A stretch of 64,000 nt of DNA from JANMJD01 sp963847945 (GTDB taxonomy: Bacteria; Actinomycetota; Acidimicrobiia; Acidimicrobiales; Ilumatobacteraceae). A model generated the notes under the pieces. It was not told the origin of the DNA. It made no database searches and saw nothing but the letters and a program-made list of their open reading frames with translations. The stretch is taken from contig CAWKBX010000009.1 of the NCBI GenBank assembly GCA_963847945.1, positions 62,001-126,000 of the forward strand, read 5' to 3'. Each line of letters opens with the position of its first letter. The stretch's first letter is position 1. The position numbers and the translations under genes are program-made. This document shows, piece after piece, positions 1-8,446 of the stretch.

Positions 1-1025
1 GGGAATACCTGTAATGTCGACATCAGGCGGTTCATTCGCTGCGTCATGTAGTACGCCAATTGCGACGAGTCGGGCAGAATTACGCGTTCCACACTCGAAT
101 GTGAAATATCACGCTCATGCCAGAGAGCTACGTCTTGCAGCGCGGCCTGCAAGTTTCCGCGGAGTACCCGTGAAAGCCCCGAAATGGTCTCGGCGGAGAT
201 CGGATTCCGCTTATGCGGCATCGCCGAAGAGCCCTTTTGGCCGGGTTTGAAACCTTCCTCGACCTCGCGCACCTCGGTCCGTTGCAAGTGACGCAGTTCC
301 ACCGCGATGAGTTCCATCGTGGTTCCAAGACTCGCACAGGCATAGACGTACTCGGCGTGACGGTCACGGGCAATCACTTGCGTTGCCGGAACCGGTGTCA
401 GGCCCAAGTGTTCAGCGACGAATCGTTCGACCGACGGATCGATGTTCGAATATGTACCCACCGCCCCCGAGAGCTTGCACACACCGATGGTCACGGCCGC
501 TTTGCGGAGTCGATCGCGGTCGCGGTCTACCTGAAGACACCACAAGGCGACTTTGGCCCCAAAGGTGGTCGGTTCGGCATGTATCCCATGGGTTCGGCCG
601 ATCATCACTGTGTGACGATGCCGCAGAGCAATCTCGCGCAGTGTCCCGATCAGTTCGTTGGCCGCGCCGACGAGGAGCTGGGCCGCATCGCGCAACATCC
701 AACACCAGGCGGTGTCGACCACATCCGATGAGGTCAATCCGTAGTGAATCCACGCCCCTTCGGGCGCACCGACGTGTCCCTGTACAACATCGACAAAGGC
801 AGCAACGTCGTGATCAGTGATGCGCTCCCGCTCGTTGACCGCCTCGACAAAGCTCTCGTCAACGACCGGCATCCGCTCGCGGCACACCATCGCGTCGGCG
901 GCCGGCACGACCCCAATCGCCGCCTGCCCTTCGGTGGCCAGAACCTCGATGTCAAGAAATCGTTGCATCCGAGCCACGTCGGAGAAGATCGCCGTCATCT
1001 CCGGCGTGGAGTAGCGGGGGATCAT
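1..1025 (-). CDS. purB: Adenylosuccinate lyase (partial, C-terminus beyond window)
   Basis: Cleaves adenylosuccinate to AMP plus fumarate, and SAICAR to AICAR, in purine synthesis. I translated this from the reverse strand, because the frame has no stop before the window edge. 341 residues are visible of a family length near 430-475. The fumarase/aspartase-superfamily signature GSSAMPHKRNP lies at residues 265-275, TSSD at 98-101, and RTHG with its conserved His at 144-147. The ATG at 1025 overlaps the purA stop (ATGA, 1022-1025), so purA and purB are translationally coupled and make the last two steps to AMP. The reading frame is clean and the assignment is secure; only the 3' end is missing. 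Confidence 0.96.
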   Translation of the reverse strand, partial: MIPRYSTPEMTAIFSDVARMQRFLDIEVLATEGQAAIGVVPAADAMVCRERMPVVDESFVEAVNERERITDHDVAAFVDVVQGHVGAPEGAWIHYGLTSSDVVDTAWCWMLRDAAQLLVGAANELIGTLREIALRHRHTVMIGRTHGIHAEPTTFGAKVALWCLQVDRDRDRLRKAAVTIGVCKLSGAVGTYSNIDPSVERFVAEHLGLTPVPATQVIARDRHAEYVYACASLGTTMELIAVELRHLQRTEVREVEEGFKPGQKGSSAMPHKRNPISAETISGLSRVLRGNLQAALQDVALWHERDISHSSVERVILPDSSQLAYYMTQRMNRLMSTLQVF

Positions 1026-2293
1026 CGCCAGATCACATAATCGTCGCGCTCGGCCCCCACGCCGACGACGTTGACCGGAATGCCGACTTCTTGTTCGATG
1101 AGCTCGACCATTGCTCGCGCCCGGGCCGGCAAAGCGTCGACCTCGCGACAACCCTCGAGTGAGGTCTGCCAGCCGGGCAATTCGACATACACCGGTTCCA
1201 CCCGTTCCAAAACCTCCAGCCGATCTGGATAGTCGTGAAGGAGGACCCCATCGAGGCGGTACCCGGTACAAACCTTGACGGTGTCGAAGGTATCGAGCAC
1301 ATCGAGTTTGGTCAGCGCCAGTTCCGAGAGTGAATTGATGCGGGCCGCGTGGCGGAGCATCACACAATCGACCCACCCGCACCGGCGGCGGCGACCGGTG
1401 ACGGTGCCGAATTCGCGGCCGATGTCGACCAACCTCTCGCCCAGCTCATCGGTGAGTTCGGTGGGGAACGGTCCCGCTCCCACCCGTGTCGTATAGGCCT
1501 TGGTGATGCCGACGACTCGATCGATCAGGCGAGGGCCGATGCCGGTACCGGTCGAGGCACCGCCGGCGGTGGGATTCGACGATGTGACGAACGGGTAGGT
1601 GCCGTGATCAAGATCGAGGAACGTGGCTTGGGCCCCTTCAAGAAGGAGATGATGACCCTCGGCAAGTGCATTGTGCAGCAGGCTGACCGTATCGGCCACA
1701 TAGGGAGCCAGGCGGGCCCCCAATGCGGCGGCCTGGTCGACCACGGCGTCAATGTCAAGGCGCTCCCCGCCTTGGGCCTCAATGCTCGCGGACTCAATGA
1801 TCGCCCGGATTCGGACCGCCTCGGCGAATGCTCGGGGGTTCAACACTTCTCCGACTCGCAGGCCGACCCGGCGAGATTTGTCGGCATACGCCGGACCGAT
1901 GCCCTTCAGCGTGGTGCCGATCTTTTGATCGCCCCGATCACGTTCGGCAAGTGCGTCGAGCGACTGGTGCCAGGGAAAGATCAGATGGGCATGCGACGAC
2001 ACCTTGAGCCGCTCGCACGACACCCCTCGCGACTCGAGTCGGTCGATCTCGGCGAACAACGTCGGCATGTCGACGACGACGCCATTGGCGATGACCGGAA
2101 TCACGTGGTCGTACAACACACCCGATGGGATGAGCTGTAATGCGTACCGTTCCGCACCGACCACCACCGTGTGCCCGGCATTATGGCCGCCTTGGTAGCG
2201 CACGACGTAGCCGTGCTCCTTCGCGAGGAGGTCGATGATTTTGGCTTTGCCTTCATCGCCCCACTGGGCACCTACGACAACGGTAACGGGCAC
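1022..2293 (-). CDS. purA: Adenylosuccinate synthetase
   Basis: Joins IMP and aspartate using GTP to give adenylosuccinate, the substrate of the coupled downstream purB. 423 residues, normal length. Visible motifs are the N-terminal glycine loop WGDEGKAK (11-18), QGGHNAGHT (34-42), the GIGPAYADK signature (131-139) and KAYTTRVGAGPFPTE (265-279). The glycine loop is usually GDEGKGK; here the last Gly is Ala. The start is GTG, chosen because it places the conserved VTVVVGAQWGDEG block at the extreme N-terminus; no strong Shine-Dalgarno sequence is visible. It lies 105 bp downstream of clpB on the same strand and could be partly co-transcribed with it. Confidence 0.97.
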   Translation of the reverse strand: MPVTVVVGAQWGDEGKAKIIDLLAKEHGYVVRYQGGHNAGHTVVVGAERYALQLIPSGVLYDHVIPVIANGVVVDMPTLFAEIDRLESRGVSCERLKVSSHAHLIFPWHQSLDALAERDRGDQKIGTTLKGIGPAYADKSRRVGLRVGEVLNPRAFAEAVRIRAIIESASIEAQGGERLDIDAVVDQAAALGARLAPYVADTVSLLHNALAEGHHLLLEGAQATFLDLDHGTYPFVTSSNPTAGGASTGTGIGPRLIDRVVGITKAYTTRVGAGPFPTELTDELGERLVDIGREFGTVTGRRRRCGWVDCVMLRHAARINSLSELALTKLDVLDTFDTVKVCTGYRLDGVLLHDYPDRLEVLERVEPVYVELPGWQTSLEGCREVDALPARARAMVELIEQEVGIPVNVVGVGAERDDYVIWR

Positions 2294-2398
2294 GTGGAAC
2301 CACGATAGCTGCGCAGAGTAATGACGGCGTGGTTACCCACCAAGTGGGAGTTTGCGAAAATTTAACGATGGCTCTGCCGTGCGGCACGATGCCGCGGG
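2294..2398 (-). other. clpB-purA intergenic spacer
   Basis: This 105-bp spacer separates the clpB stop from the purA GTG start. It contains a small CCCAC/GTGGG hairpin (about 2334-2346) next to an A/T-rich patch, gaaaattt. That could be a weak terminator or part of a purA promoter. No gene is seen. Confidence 0.3.
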
Positions 2399-4921
2399 TC
2401 AGCTCGCCACCAGCGGCGCTTGGCCGTCGGCGACGATGACCTGCAACGCCCCGTCGACGACGTCGACGCGAACGGTGTCGCCCTCGCCGACTTGCCCTTC
2501 GAGGATCAGAATCGCGGCGCGGTCGCTGATCTCGCGTTGAATCACCCGCTTGAGGGGGCGGGCACCGAACACCGGGTCGTAGCCCTCGTGGGCGAGGTGG
2601 ACCATGGCCGCATTGGTGACGTCGAGGGCGATCCGTCGATCGAGCATCCGGCCGCGGAGATGCGACAACTGGATGCCGACGATGCGCCCGAGATCGGCCT
2701 CGGTGAGCGACCGGAACCGGATGATGTCGTCGACGCGGTTGATGAACTCGGGCTTGAAGAACGCGGCGGGGTCGCCCGGCAGGTTCGAGGTCATGATCAA
2801 CACCGAGTTGGTGAAGTCGACGGTGCGACCCTGTCCGTCGGTGAGCCGACCGTCGTCGAGCACCTGGAGGAGCACGTTGAACACGTCGGGGTGGGCCTTT
2901 TCGATCTCGTCGAGCAGCACCACCGAATACGGCCGCCGCCGGACGGCTTCGGTGAGTTGGCCTCCTTCGTCGTAGCCGACGTAGCCGGGGGGCGCTCCGA
3001 TCAGGCGCGAGACGGAGAACTTCTCCATGTACTCGCCCATATCGATACGGACCATTGCCTTGTCGTCGTCGAACAGGAACTCGGCGAGCGCCCGAGCCAG
3101 CTCGGTCTTGCCGACGCCGGTCGGTCCGAGGAACATGAACGATCCGATTGGCCGATTGGGGTCAGACAGGCCGGCGCGTGAACGTCGAATCGCGTTCGAG
3201 ACCGCGACCACCGCATCGTCCTGGCCGATCACCCGGTTGTGCAGCAGCGCCTCCAGCTGCACGAGTTTCGCCATCTCGCCTTCCAGCATCCGCGACACGG
3301 GAACCCCAGTCCATTTCGAGACCACCTCGGCGATGTCTTCGGCGTCGACCTCTTCCTTGAGCATCCGGTTCCCGGCTTGCAGTTTGTCGAGATGAGCGCT
3401 GGCATCGCCTATTCGCCGGTCAAGGTCGGGGATGCGGCCGTGCTTGACCTCGGACAACGTCGCGAAGTCACCGATGCGCTCTAGGTGTTCGAGTTCGGTG
3501 TTGAGTTGCTCGCGGTCGTGGGTGAGATTTCGGATCGCGGCGATGGCCGCCTTCTCCTGCTCCCAGTGCTCCTTCATCGCCGACGTTTGGGCCTGCAGGC
3601 TGGCCAGCTCATCGTTGATCACGACCAACCGCTCCCGCGAAGCGTTGTCCTTCTCCTTTTCGAGGGCCAACTTCTCGATTTCGAGCTGCATGATCCGACG
3701 ATCGACCACGTCGATTTCGGTCGGCAGGGAGTCGATCTCGATCCGCAGCTTCGAGGCGGCCTCGTCCATCAGGTCGATCGCCTTGTCGGGCAGGAACCGA
3801 TTGGTCAGGTAGCGGTTCGAGAGCACCGCGGCCGAAACCAGCGCCGAATCTTGAATTCGAACGCCGTGATGGCTCTCGTAGCGACCCTTCAAGCCGCGCA
3901 GAATGGCGATGGTGTCTTCGACCGAGGGCTCGCCGACGTAGACCTGCTGGAAGCGTCGCTCGAGCGCCGGGTCCTTCTCGACGTACTTGCGGTACTCGTC
4001 GAGGGTGGTCGCCCCGATCATCCGCAGTTCCCCGCGGGCGAGCATGGGCTTGATCATGTTGCCGGCGTCCATTGCGCCCTCGGCCCCGCCCGCGCCCACG
4101 ATGGTGTGGATCTCGTCGACGAACGTGATCACCTCGCCCGCCGCATCGGTGATCTCCTTGAGAACCGCCTTGAGCCGCTCCTCGAACTCGCCGCGGTACT
4201 TGGCTCCCGCCAACATCGAGCCGATATCAAGGCTGATCAGGCGTTTGTTCTTCAGTCCTTCGGGCACGTCGCCACCGGCGATTCGCCGAGCGAGGCCTTC
4301 GACAATTGCGGTCTTGCCGACGCCGGGTTCGCCGATCAACACGGGATTGTTCTTCGTCCGACGACTGAGTACCTGGATGACCCGGCGGATCTCGTCGTCA
4401 CGACCGATGACCGGATCGATCTTGCCATCGCGGGCTCGCTGGGTGAGGTCTTGCCCGTACTTCTCGAGGGCTTGGAACTGCTCCTCGGGGTTCTGGCTGG
4501 TGACTCGATGCGAGCCGCGGACGTCTCGCAGGGCAGTGAGCACGTCGTCGGATGCGATGTCGAGGCGGGAGTTCATCGCCAGCAGCAAGTGCTCGACAGA
4601 CAGGTAGTCGTCCTTCAGATCTTTGCGGTACTTGTCGGCGTTGGCAAAGACGTTGTTGAGCTCGCGGCTCATCTTCGGCTCGTCACCGCCGTAGGCCTTG
4701 GACAACTTGCCGACGGCCTCGTCGGCCTTGTTGCGCACCATCAACGGGGCGAGACCGAGCTTGGCCAGCACCGCGGGCATGATCGTGCCGACTTGGCGGG
4801 CCATCGCCGCCATCAAGTGATCGGGGGTGATCTCGGGGTTCGAGAAGTCACGCGCCTGGTCGAACGCGCCGGCGACCGCCTCTTGCGTCTTGTTCGTCCA
4901 CTTCTTCGGGTCGAGTGCCAT
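2399..4921 (-). CDS. clpB: ATP-dependent disaggregase ClpB (Hsp100)
   Basis: Cytoplasmic hexameric AAA+ chaperone that, with DnaK/DnaJ/GrpE, extracts polypeptides from heat-induced aggregates. 840 residues, slightly short of the usual 850-870. Order of domains: Clp-N repeats (about 1-145), first AAA+ module with Walker A GEPGVGKT (197-204) and VDEIHT, a coiled-coil middle domain (about 390-515), second AAA+ module with GPTGVGKT (about 595), and the C-terminal small domain. After TSNL in the second module, the insert before FKPEFINR is reduced to about six residues, shorter than in E. coli. The start fits the conserved N-terminus, with a GAGG-type ribosome site just upstream. A HAIR-like palindrome directly upstream points to HspR control. 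Confidence 0.97.
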   Translation of the reverse strand: MALDPKKWTNKTQEAVAGAFDQARDFSNPEITPDHLMAAMARQVGTIMPAVLAKLGLAPLMVRNKADEAVGKLSKAYGGDEPKMSRELNNVFANADKYRKDLKDDYLSVEHLLLAMNSRLDIASDDVLTALRDVRGSHRVTSQNPEEQFQALEKYGQDLTQRARDGKIDPVIGRDDEIRRVIQVLSRRTKNNPVLIGEPGVGKTAIVEGLARRIAGGDVPEGLKNKRLISLDIGSMLAGAKYRGEFEERLKAVLKEITDAAGEVITFVDEIHTIVGAGGAEGAMDAGNMIKPMLARGELRMIGATTLDEYRKYVEKDPALERRFQQVYVGEPSVEDTIAILRGLKGRYESHHGVRIQDSALVSAAVLSNRYLTNRFLPDKAIDLMDEAASKLRIEIDSLPTEIDVVDRRIMQLEIEKLALEKEKDNASRERLVVINDELASLQAQTSAMKEHWEQEKAAIAAIRNLTHDREQLNTELEHLERIGDFATLSEVKHGRIPDLDRRIGDASAHLDKLQAGNRMLKEEVDAEDIAEVVSKWTGVPVSRMLEGEMAKLVQLEALLHNRVIGQDDAVVAVSNAIRRSRAGLSDPNRPIGSFMFLGPTGVGKTELARALAEFLFDDDKAMVRIDMGEYMEKFSVSRLIGAPPGYVGYDEGGQLTEAVRRRPYSVVLLDEIEKAHPDVFNVLLQVLDDGRLTDGQGRTVDFTNSVLIMTSNLPGDPAAFFKPEFINRVDDIIRFRSLTEADLGRIVGIQLSHLRGRMLDRRIALDVTNAAMVHLAHEGYDPVFGARPLKRVIQREISDRAAILILEGQVGEGDTVRVDVVDGALQVIVADGQAPLVAS

Positions 4922-4939
4922 TCAACACCTCACATAGAA

Positions 4940-4964
4940 AAGTTGATACTGATCGTATCAACTT
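4940..4964. promoter_or_regulatory. Perfect inverted repeat upstream of clpB, HAIR-like HspR operator
   Basis: Arms AAGTTGATAC and GTATCAACTT are perfect complements around a 5-base centre, 19-43 bases before the clpB ATG. Read as a 21-base HAIR element (consensus CTTGAGT-N7-ACTCAAG), the inner frame 4942-4962 keeps the TTGA/TCAA cores and the exact 7-base spacer. Only 4 of 7 bases match per arm, so it is a divergent member. Because it is so close to the start it could also fold as a leader hairpin in the mRNA. Confidence 0.6.
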
Positions 4965-5023
4965 CTTGTCGGCTCGATTCCTTTCCGCAAGTGTCGCAGG
5001 TCACATGTCGAGTAGGCGCAAAC

Positions 5024-5524
5024 TCACATCACCGCGTGGCCATACATCTCACCAAGCGGGTCATCGATGAACTCGATCCGAGCGCCGTCGGGGTCGCGAA
5101 AGTAGACCGAAGTGTCGATCTTGGCCATCTCGACCCCGGCCGCGGCGAGGCGCTGAACGGCGGCCACCCACGGCTCATGCTCCATTGAGATCGCCAGATG
5201 ATGCAAGCCGCCGAGCACCTCGGCATACGACCCGAGATCGAGGCCGGGCATGTCGAAGAAGGCAAGCGCGTTGCCGTGGCCGATGTCGAAGAAGAAGTGA
5301 GTAGAGCCCGGGTAGTCGCGGTTCTCGAACAACTCCGTCAACGGAAAGCCACATACGTCCTGGTAGAACCGGATGGTCCGCTCAACATCGTTCGACAGCA
5401 GGGCAACGTGATGGACGCCGCGGGCGCTACTCACCGGCCGTTCCGTACGGGCCCGCAGGTAGTTGGCTCGCAACTGAGCCCATTCCTGTGTGCGGTCAGG
5501 CCGGGTTGCAATCTCGTCGCTCAT
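5024..5524 (-). CDS. VOC-family (glyoxalase/extradiol dioxygenase fold) protein
   Basis: 166 residues forming one vicinal-oxygen-chelate domain. The likely metal ligands are visible: His in VHHVALL (about 37-43), His in LHHLAIS and Glu in RIEFID near the C-terminus. The intact H-H-E triad argues for a metal-dependent enzyme acting on a small molecule, but the substrate cannot be read. The ATG at 5524 (MSDEIATRP) was chosen because the upstream extension has low-complexity Arg/Gly-rich composition without homology to the fold. It sits upstream of clpB on the same strand, but the operator-like palindrome lies between them, so it is probably not part of the heat-shock unit. Confidence 0.8.
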   Translation of the reverse strand: MSDEIATRPDRTQEWAQLRANYLRARTERPVSSARGVHHVALLSNDVERTIRFYQDVCGFPLTELFENRDYPGSTHFFFDIGHGNALAFFDMPGLDLGSYAEVLGGLHHLAISMEHEPWVAAVQRLAAAGVEMAKIDTSVYFRDPDGARIEFIDDPLGEMYGHAVM

Positions 5525-5728
5525 GGCTCCAGCGTAGGTCGGGTGGCCACGCGACCCAGGCGCGAAACGTGAGCGGCCAGCGTCGAGATCGCCGTGGGGG
5601 GTGAGCGCCCGACCGAGAACGTCGAGGAGATCAGACCCACGTGTGCATCGTAGGTAGCCAGCCCACCGCTCATAGCGATCACCCGACCCGCGACCACCCC
5701 TGGTGTTGATCACTGTCAGAATGTCACG

Positions 5729-8428
5729 ATGCGCTCCCGATTCCCGCGAGCGGGCGGCTCGATCCTGCTGTTGCTCACGACCGTCGTTGCCACGACGATC
5801 TCGTCGCCCCCGGCCGCTCAGGCCGTCCCCTGCGCGCCCGCACCGACGGGCACTCTGGCCGCCGTCGACGCCACCGGCTCGGGCTTCCTGCCGGTGGCTC
5901 CGATACGACTCGCCGACACTCGAACCGGGACCGGGGTTCCCCTTGGCCCGGTCGACGCCGGCTGCATTGTGCAAGTCGACCTGGCGTCGGTCGCCCCGGT
6001 CGATGCCACCGCGGCTGTGCTGACGATCACCTCGGATCGGACGAAGGCCACCACGTTCATCACCGCCTTTCGCTGCGGCGGGCCTCGCCCGGAAATCTCC
6101 CACCTCAACCCTCGAAAAGGCGATCCGGTCCCGGGAATGGCGATCGTGCCCCTCGACGCCACCAAACGGGCCTGCATCTACGCCGACGGATTGACGGACG
6201 TGATCGTCGACCTGATCGGCTGGTACGCGCCTTCGGGTGACCCGCTGCACGAAATCGCCCCGACCCGGGTACTCGATACCCGTACCGGGCCCCGCCCCGT
6301 TGGCCTTGCCCCGGGCCGCCCGATCGACGCGACGGTGGTGCGGGTGCCGATCGCCGGTGCCGGACAGCCGATTCCCGAGTCGGCCTCGGCGGTCGCCATC
6401 AACCTCACCGTCACCGGGGCGGTAAAATCAACCTTCGCAACGGCATACCCGTGCGGAACACCGCCGCCCACCTCAACCGTGAACACGCTGGCCGGCTTCG
6501 ACCGCGGTGCCCCGGCGATTATCGGACTCGATGCCGGTGGAGCGCTGTGCGTCTTCACCGAGCGCGCGGCCGACTTGATCGTCGACGTCACCGGTTGGTT
6601 CGGGCCCGACGACGTCACGGCACCGCCGACGACGATCGACGCCGCGATGGTGCGAGAGTTCGCCACCCGCCGCATCGTCGATTCCCGCAACGGCGTCGGC
6701 GGGCCGAAAAGTCAGCTGGTGGCCGGCGACGTACGCCGACTGAACGTCCTCAGCACGGTGCCCATCGGGGCAACCGCGGTCCAACTCGAAGTGATCGCGG
6801 TCAACGCCAAAGCCACCGGCTACCTCACCGTCTTTCCGTGTGGAGCAACGGTCCCGACGGCCTCGGCGGTGAACTTCCGCGCCGGCCAACCGGAGTCGGC
6901 CCTGGTCACGGTCAGCCTGTCAGCTGATCCGGCGGCGACGACCCCCCTTGGGACCGGGTCGATCGGCGATGTCTGCGTCTACTCGTCGGCCCCCACCGAC
7001 CTGATCGTCGATGTGTTCACGGTGTTCGGACAGAACTCTGCCCTGCGGCTGCTGGCGACCACGCCGAAGCTCGATCGCCAACCGTTACCCGGTCAACCCG
7101 ACCACAGCCTCCACTGCCCGGCGGGTGGCGGACCGGTGACGATCGATGTGGTTGCCGCACCGGGGGGCATCGTGTCGATCAACCAGAGTTCAGGATCGTC
7201 GCGTTTGACCCAAACGCTGACCATGCGCCCCGACGACATCGCCACTATCGATGTCACCTACCCCGGCGGTACGCAGCGGACCTACGTGCGATGCCTGCCC
7301 CACGACTTCCCGCCGCTTACCGGCGTCGGCAAATCGCCCGGCGCCGGATGGTTCCGCGCCACCACCGCAGCCCCCACACCGTTTGCCTTTATCCTCGACG
7401 AGTACGGCGTACCCGTGTGGTACAAACGCACGCCCTACCCCGTGATCGGCCTGTGGGAGGCCGCCGGCGGCTTCGCCTGGCGGCAATGGACGGGCGGAGG
7501 TTTCCCGACCGAGGTCCCACCGTTGGGGTACGAGTTGCGGTCGTTGACGGGCGATCTGACGAGCACGATCGAGATCCCCGGTGAGGCGATCGACTGGCAT
7601 GAGTTCCTGACGCTCCCGACCGGAAATCGCCTCGTCATCACCTACCCCCGCCGCGACCTGCCGGTGGCGACCAAGCTGGCATGCACCGACCCGGCCGGCG
7701 TGAAACGGACGACCAACGTGATGGTCGACAGCGACATCGTCGAACTCGACCCGCATGGCATCGAGGTATGGCGATGGAAGAGCAGCGAGCACATCTTGGG
7801 CGCGGAGACGTTGCTCCCGATCTGTTTCCCGCTCGCCGGGGGGGTGTTCGGCCTCGATCTCGTCCACATCAATGCTCTTGATGCTCTCGCCAATGGCGAC
7901 CTGCTCGCCACCGCTCGCCATACCAACTCCGTTTTCCGCATCGACCGAACCACCGGACAGGTGACCTGGAAACTCGGCGGAAACGCTCAGAGCGAGGGGA
8001 AGGCCTTGACCCTGGTCGGCGACGCACGCGGCGGACCTCGCGGACCGCACGACGGGCGCATGTTGCCCAACGGCAATGTGACGATCCACGACAATCACGT
8101 CGGTGGGATCGACGCGGTGTCCCGGGCTACGGAGTACGCCATCGATCCGGTCGCCGGGACCGCGACGCTGGTGTGGAGCCACCGCGCCGAGACCCTCAAG
8201 TCAGGCACCCTCGGCAGCGTTCGCCGGCTTGCCGACGGAACCACCGTGATCGGGTGGGGCACCGGTTCGTCGCCGTGGCTCGAACAGGTCACGCCCGACG
8301 GCAAACGGGTCCTCACGGTGTCGGCAGGACCGACAGACGTGATCTACCGGGCCGAGCCGTCCCCCGCCGCCGCCTACGACCGTGACACCTTGCGAGCCGC
8401 GGCTGGCGGCAGCGCCCCACCGGCCTGA
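5729..8428 (+). CDS. Secreted arylsulfotransferase-like protein with three surface modules
   Basis: 899 residues. A signal peptide (about 1-33; Arg-rich start, hydrophobic LLLLTTVVATT, cut near AQA) directs export. Three ~130-residue modules follow (roughly 45-170, 175-295, 300-440), each opening with a P.R..DTR or R.VDSR block and closing with IVDLIGWY, IVDVTGWF or IVDVFTVF. The C-terminal ~360 residues match the arylsulfotransferase family in pattern: repeated Trp/Gly beta-propeller blades, WHEFLTLPTGN, HINALDALANGD, ITGQVTWKLGG-like and GPHDGRMLPNGN segments. Family enzymes move sulfate between phenols, but many actinobacterial homologues are uncharacterised. It converges with the amine oxidase gene, 18 bp away. 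Fold assignment is good; activity is inferred. Confidence 0.82.
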   Translation: MRSRFPRAGGSILLLLTTVVATTISSPPAAQAVPCAPAPTGTLAAVDATGSGFLPVAPIRLADTRTGTGVPLGPVDAGCIVQVDLASVAPVDATAAVLTITSDRTKATTFITAFRCGGPRPEISHLNPRKGDPVPGMAIVPLDATKRACIYADGLTDVIVDLIGWYAPSGDPLHEIAPTRVLDTRTGPRPVGLAPGRPIDATVVRVPIAGAGQPIPESASAVAINLTVTGAVKSTFATAYPCGTPPPTSTVNTLAGFDRGAPAIIGLDAGGALCVFTERAADLIVDVTGWFGPDDVTAPPTTIDAAMVREFATRRIVDSRNGVGGPKSQLVAGDVRRLNVLSTVPIGATAVQLEVIAVNAKATGYLTVFPCGATVPTASAVNFRAGQPESALVTVSLSADPAATTPLGTGSIGDVCVYSSAPTDLIVDVFTVFGQNSALRLLATTPKLDRQPLPGQPDHSLHCPAGGGPVTIDVVAAPGGIVSINQSSGSSRLTQTLTMRPDDIATIDVTYPGGTQRTYVRCLPHDFPPLTGVGKSPGAGWFRATTAAPTPFAFILDEYGVPVWYKRTPYPVIGLWEAAGGFAWRQWTGGGFPTEVPPLGYELRSLTGDLTSTIEIPGEAIDWHEFLTLPTGNRLVITYPRRDLPVATKLACTDPAGVKRTTNVMVDSDIVELDPHGIEVWRWKSSEHILGAETLLPICFPLAGGVFGLDLVHINALDALANGDLLATARHTNSVFRIDRTTGQVTWKLGGNAQSEGKALTLVGDARGGPRGPHDGRMLPNGNVTIHDNHVGGIDAVSRATEYAIDPVAGTATLVWSHRAETLKSGTLGSVRRLADGTTVIGWGTGSSPWLEQVTPDGKRVLTVSAGPTDVIYRAEPSPAAAYDRDTLRAAAGGSAPPA

Positions 8429-8446
8429 CCGGCTGGCGGACTGGAC

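Noticed and set aside
213..731. Plus-strand open frame of 172 codons
   Set aside because: It lies antisense within purB, whose minus-strand translation shows a full adenylosuccinate lyase with the GSSAMPHKRNP signature.
3485..5188. Plus-strand open frame of 567 codons opposite clpB
   Set aside because: Long antisense frames are expected over GC-rich coding DNA; the product is Val/Gly/Arg-rich without motifs, and clpB is certain.
5525..6250. N-terminal extension of the VOC gene (frame to 408 codons)
   Set aside because: The extension is Arg/Gly-rich, overlaps the arylsulfotransferase gene on the other strand, and the ATG at 5524 begins the conserved part.
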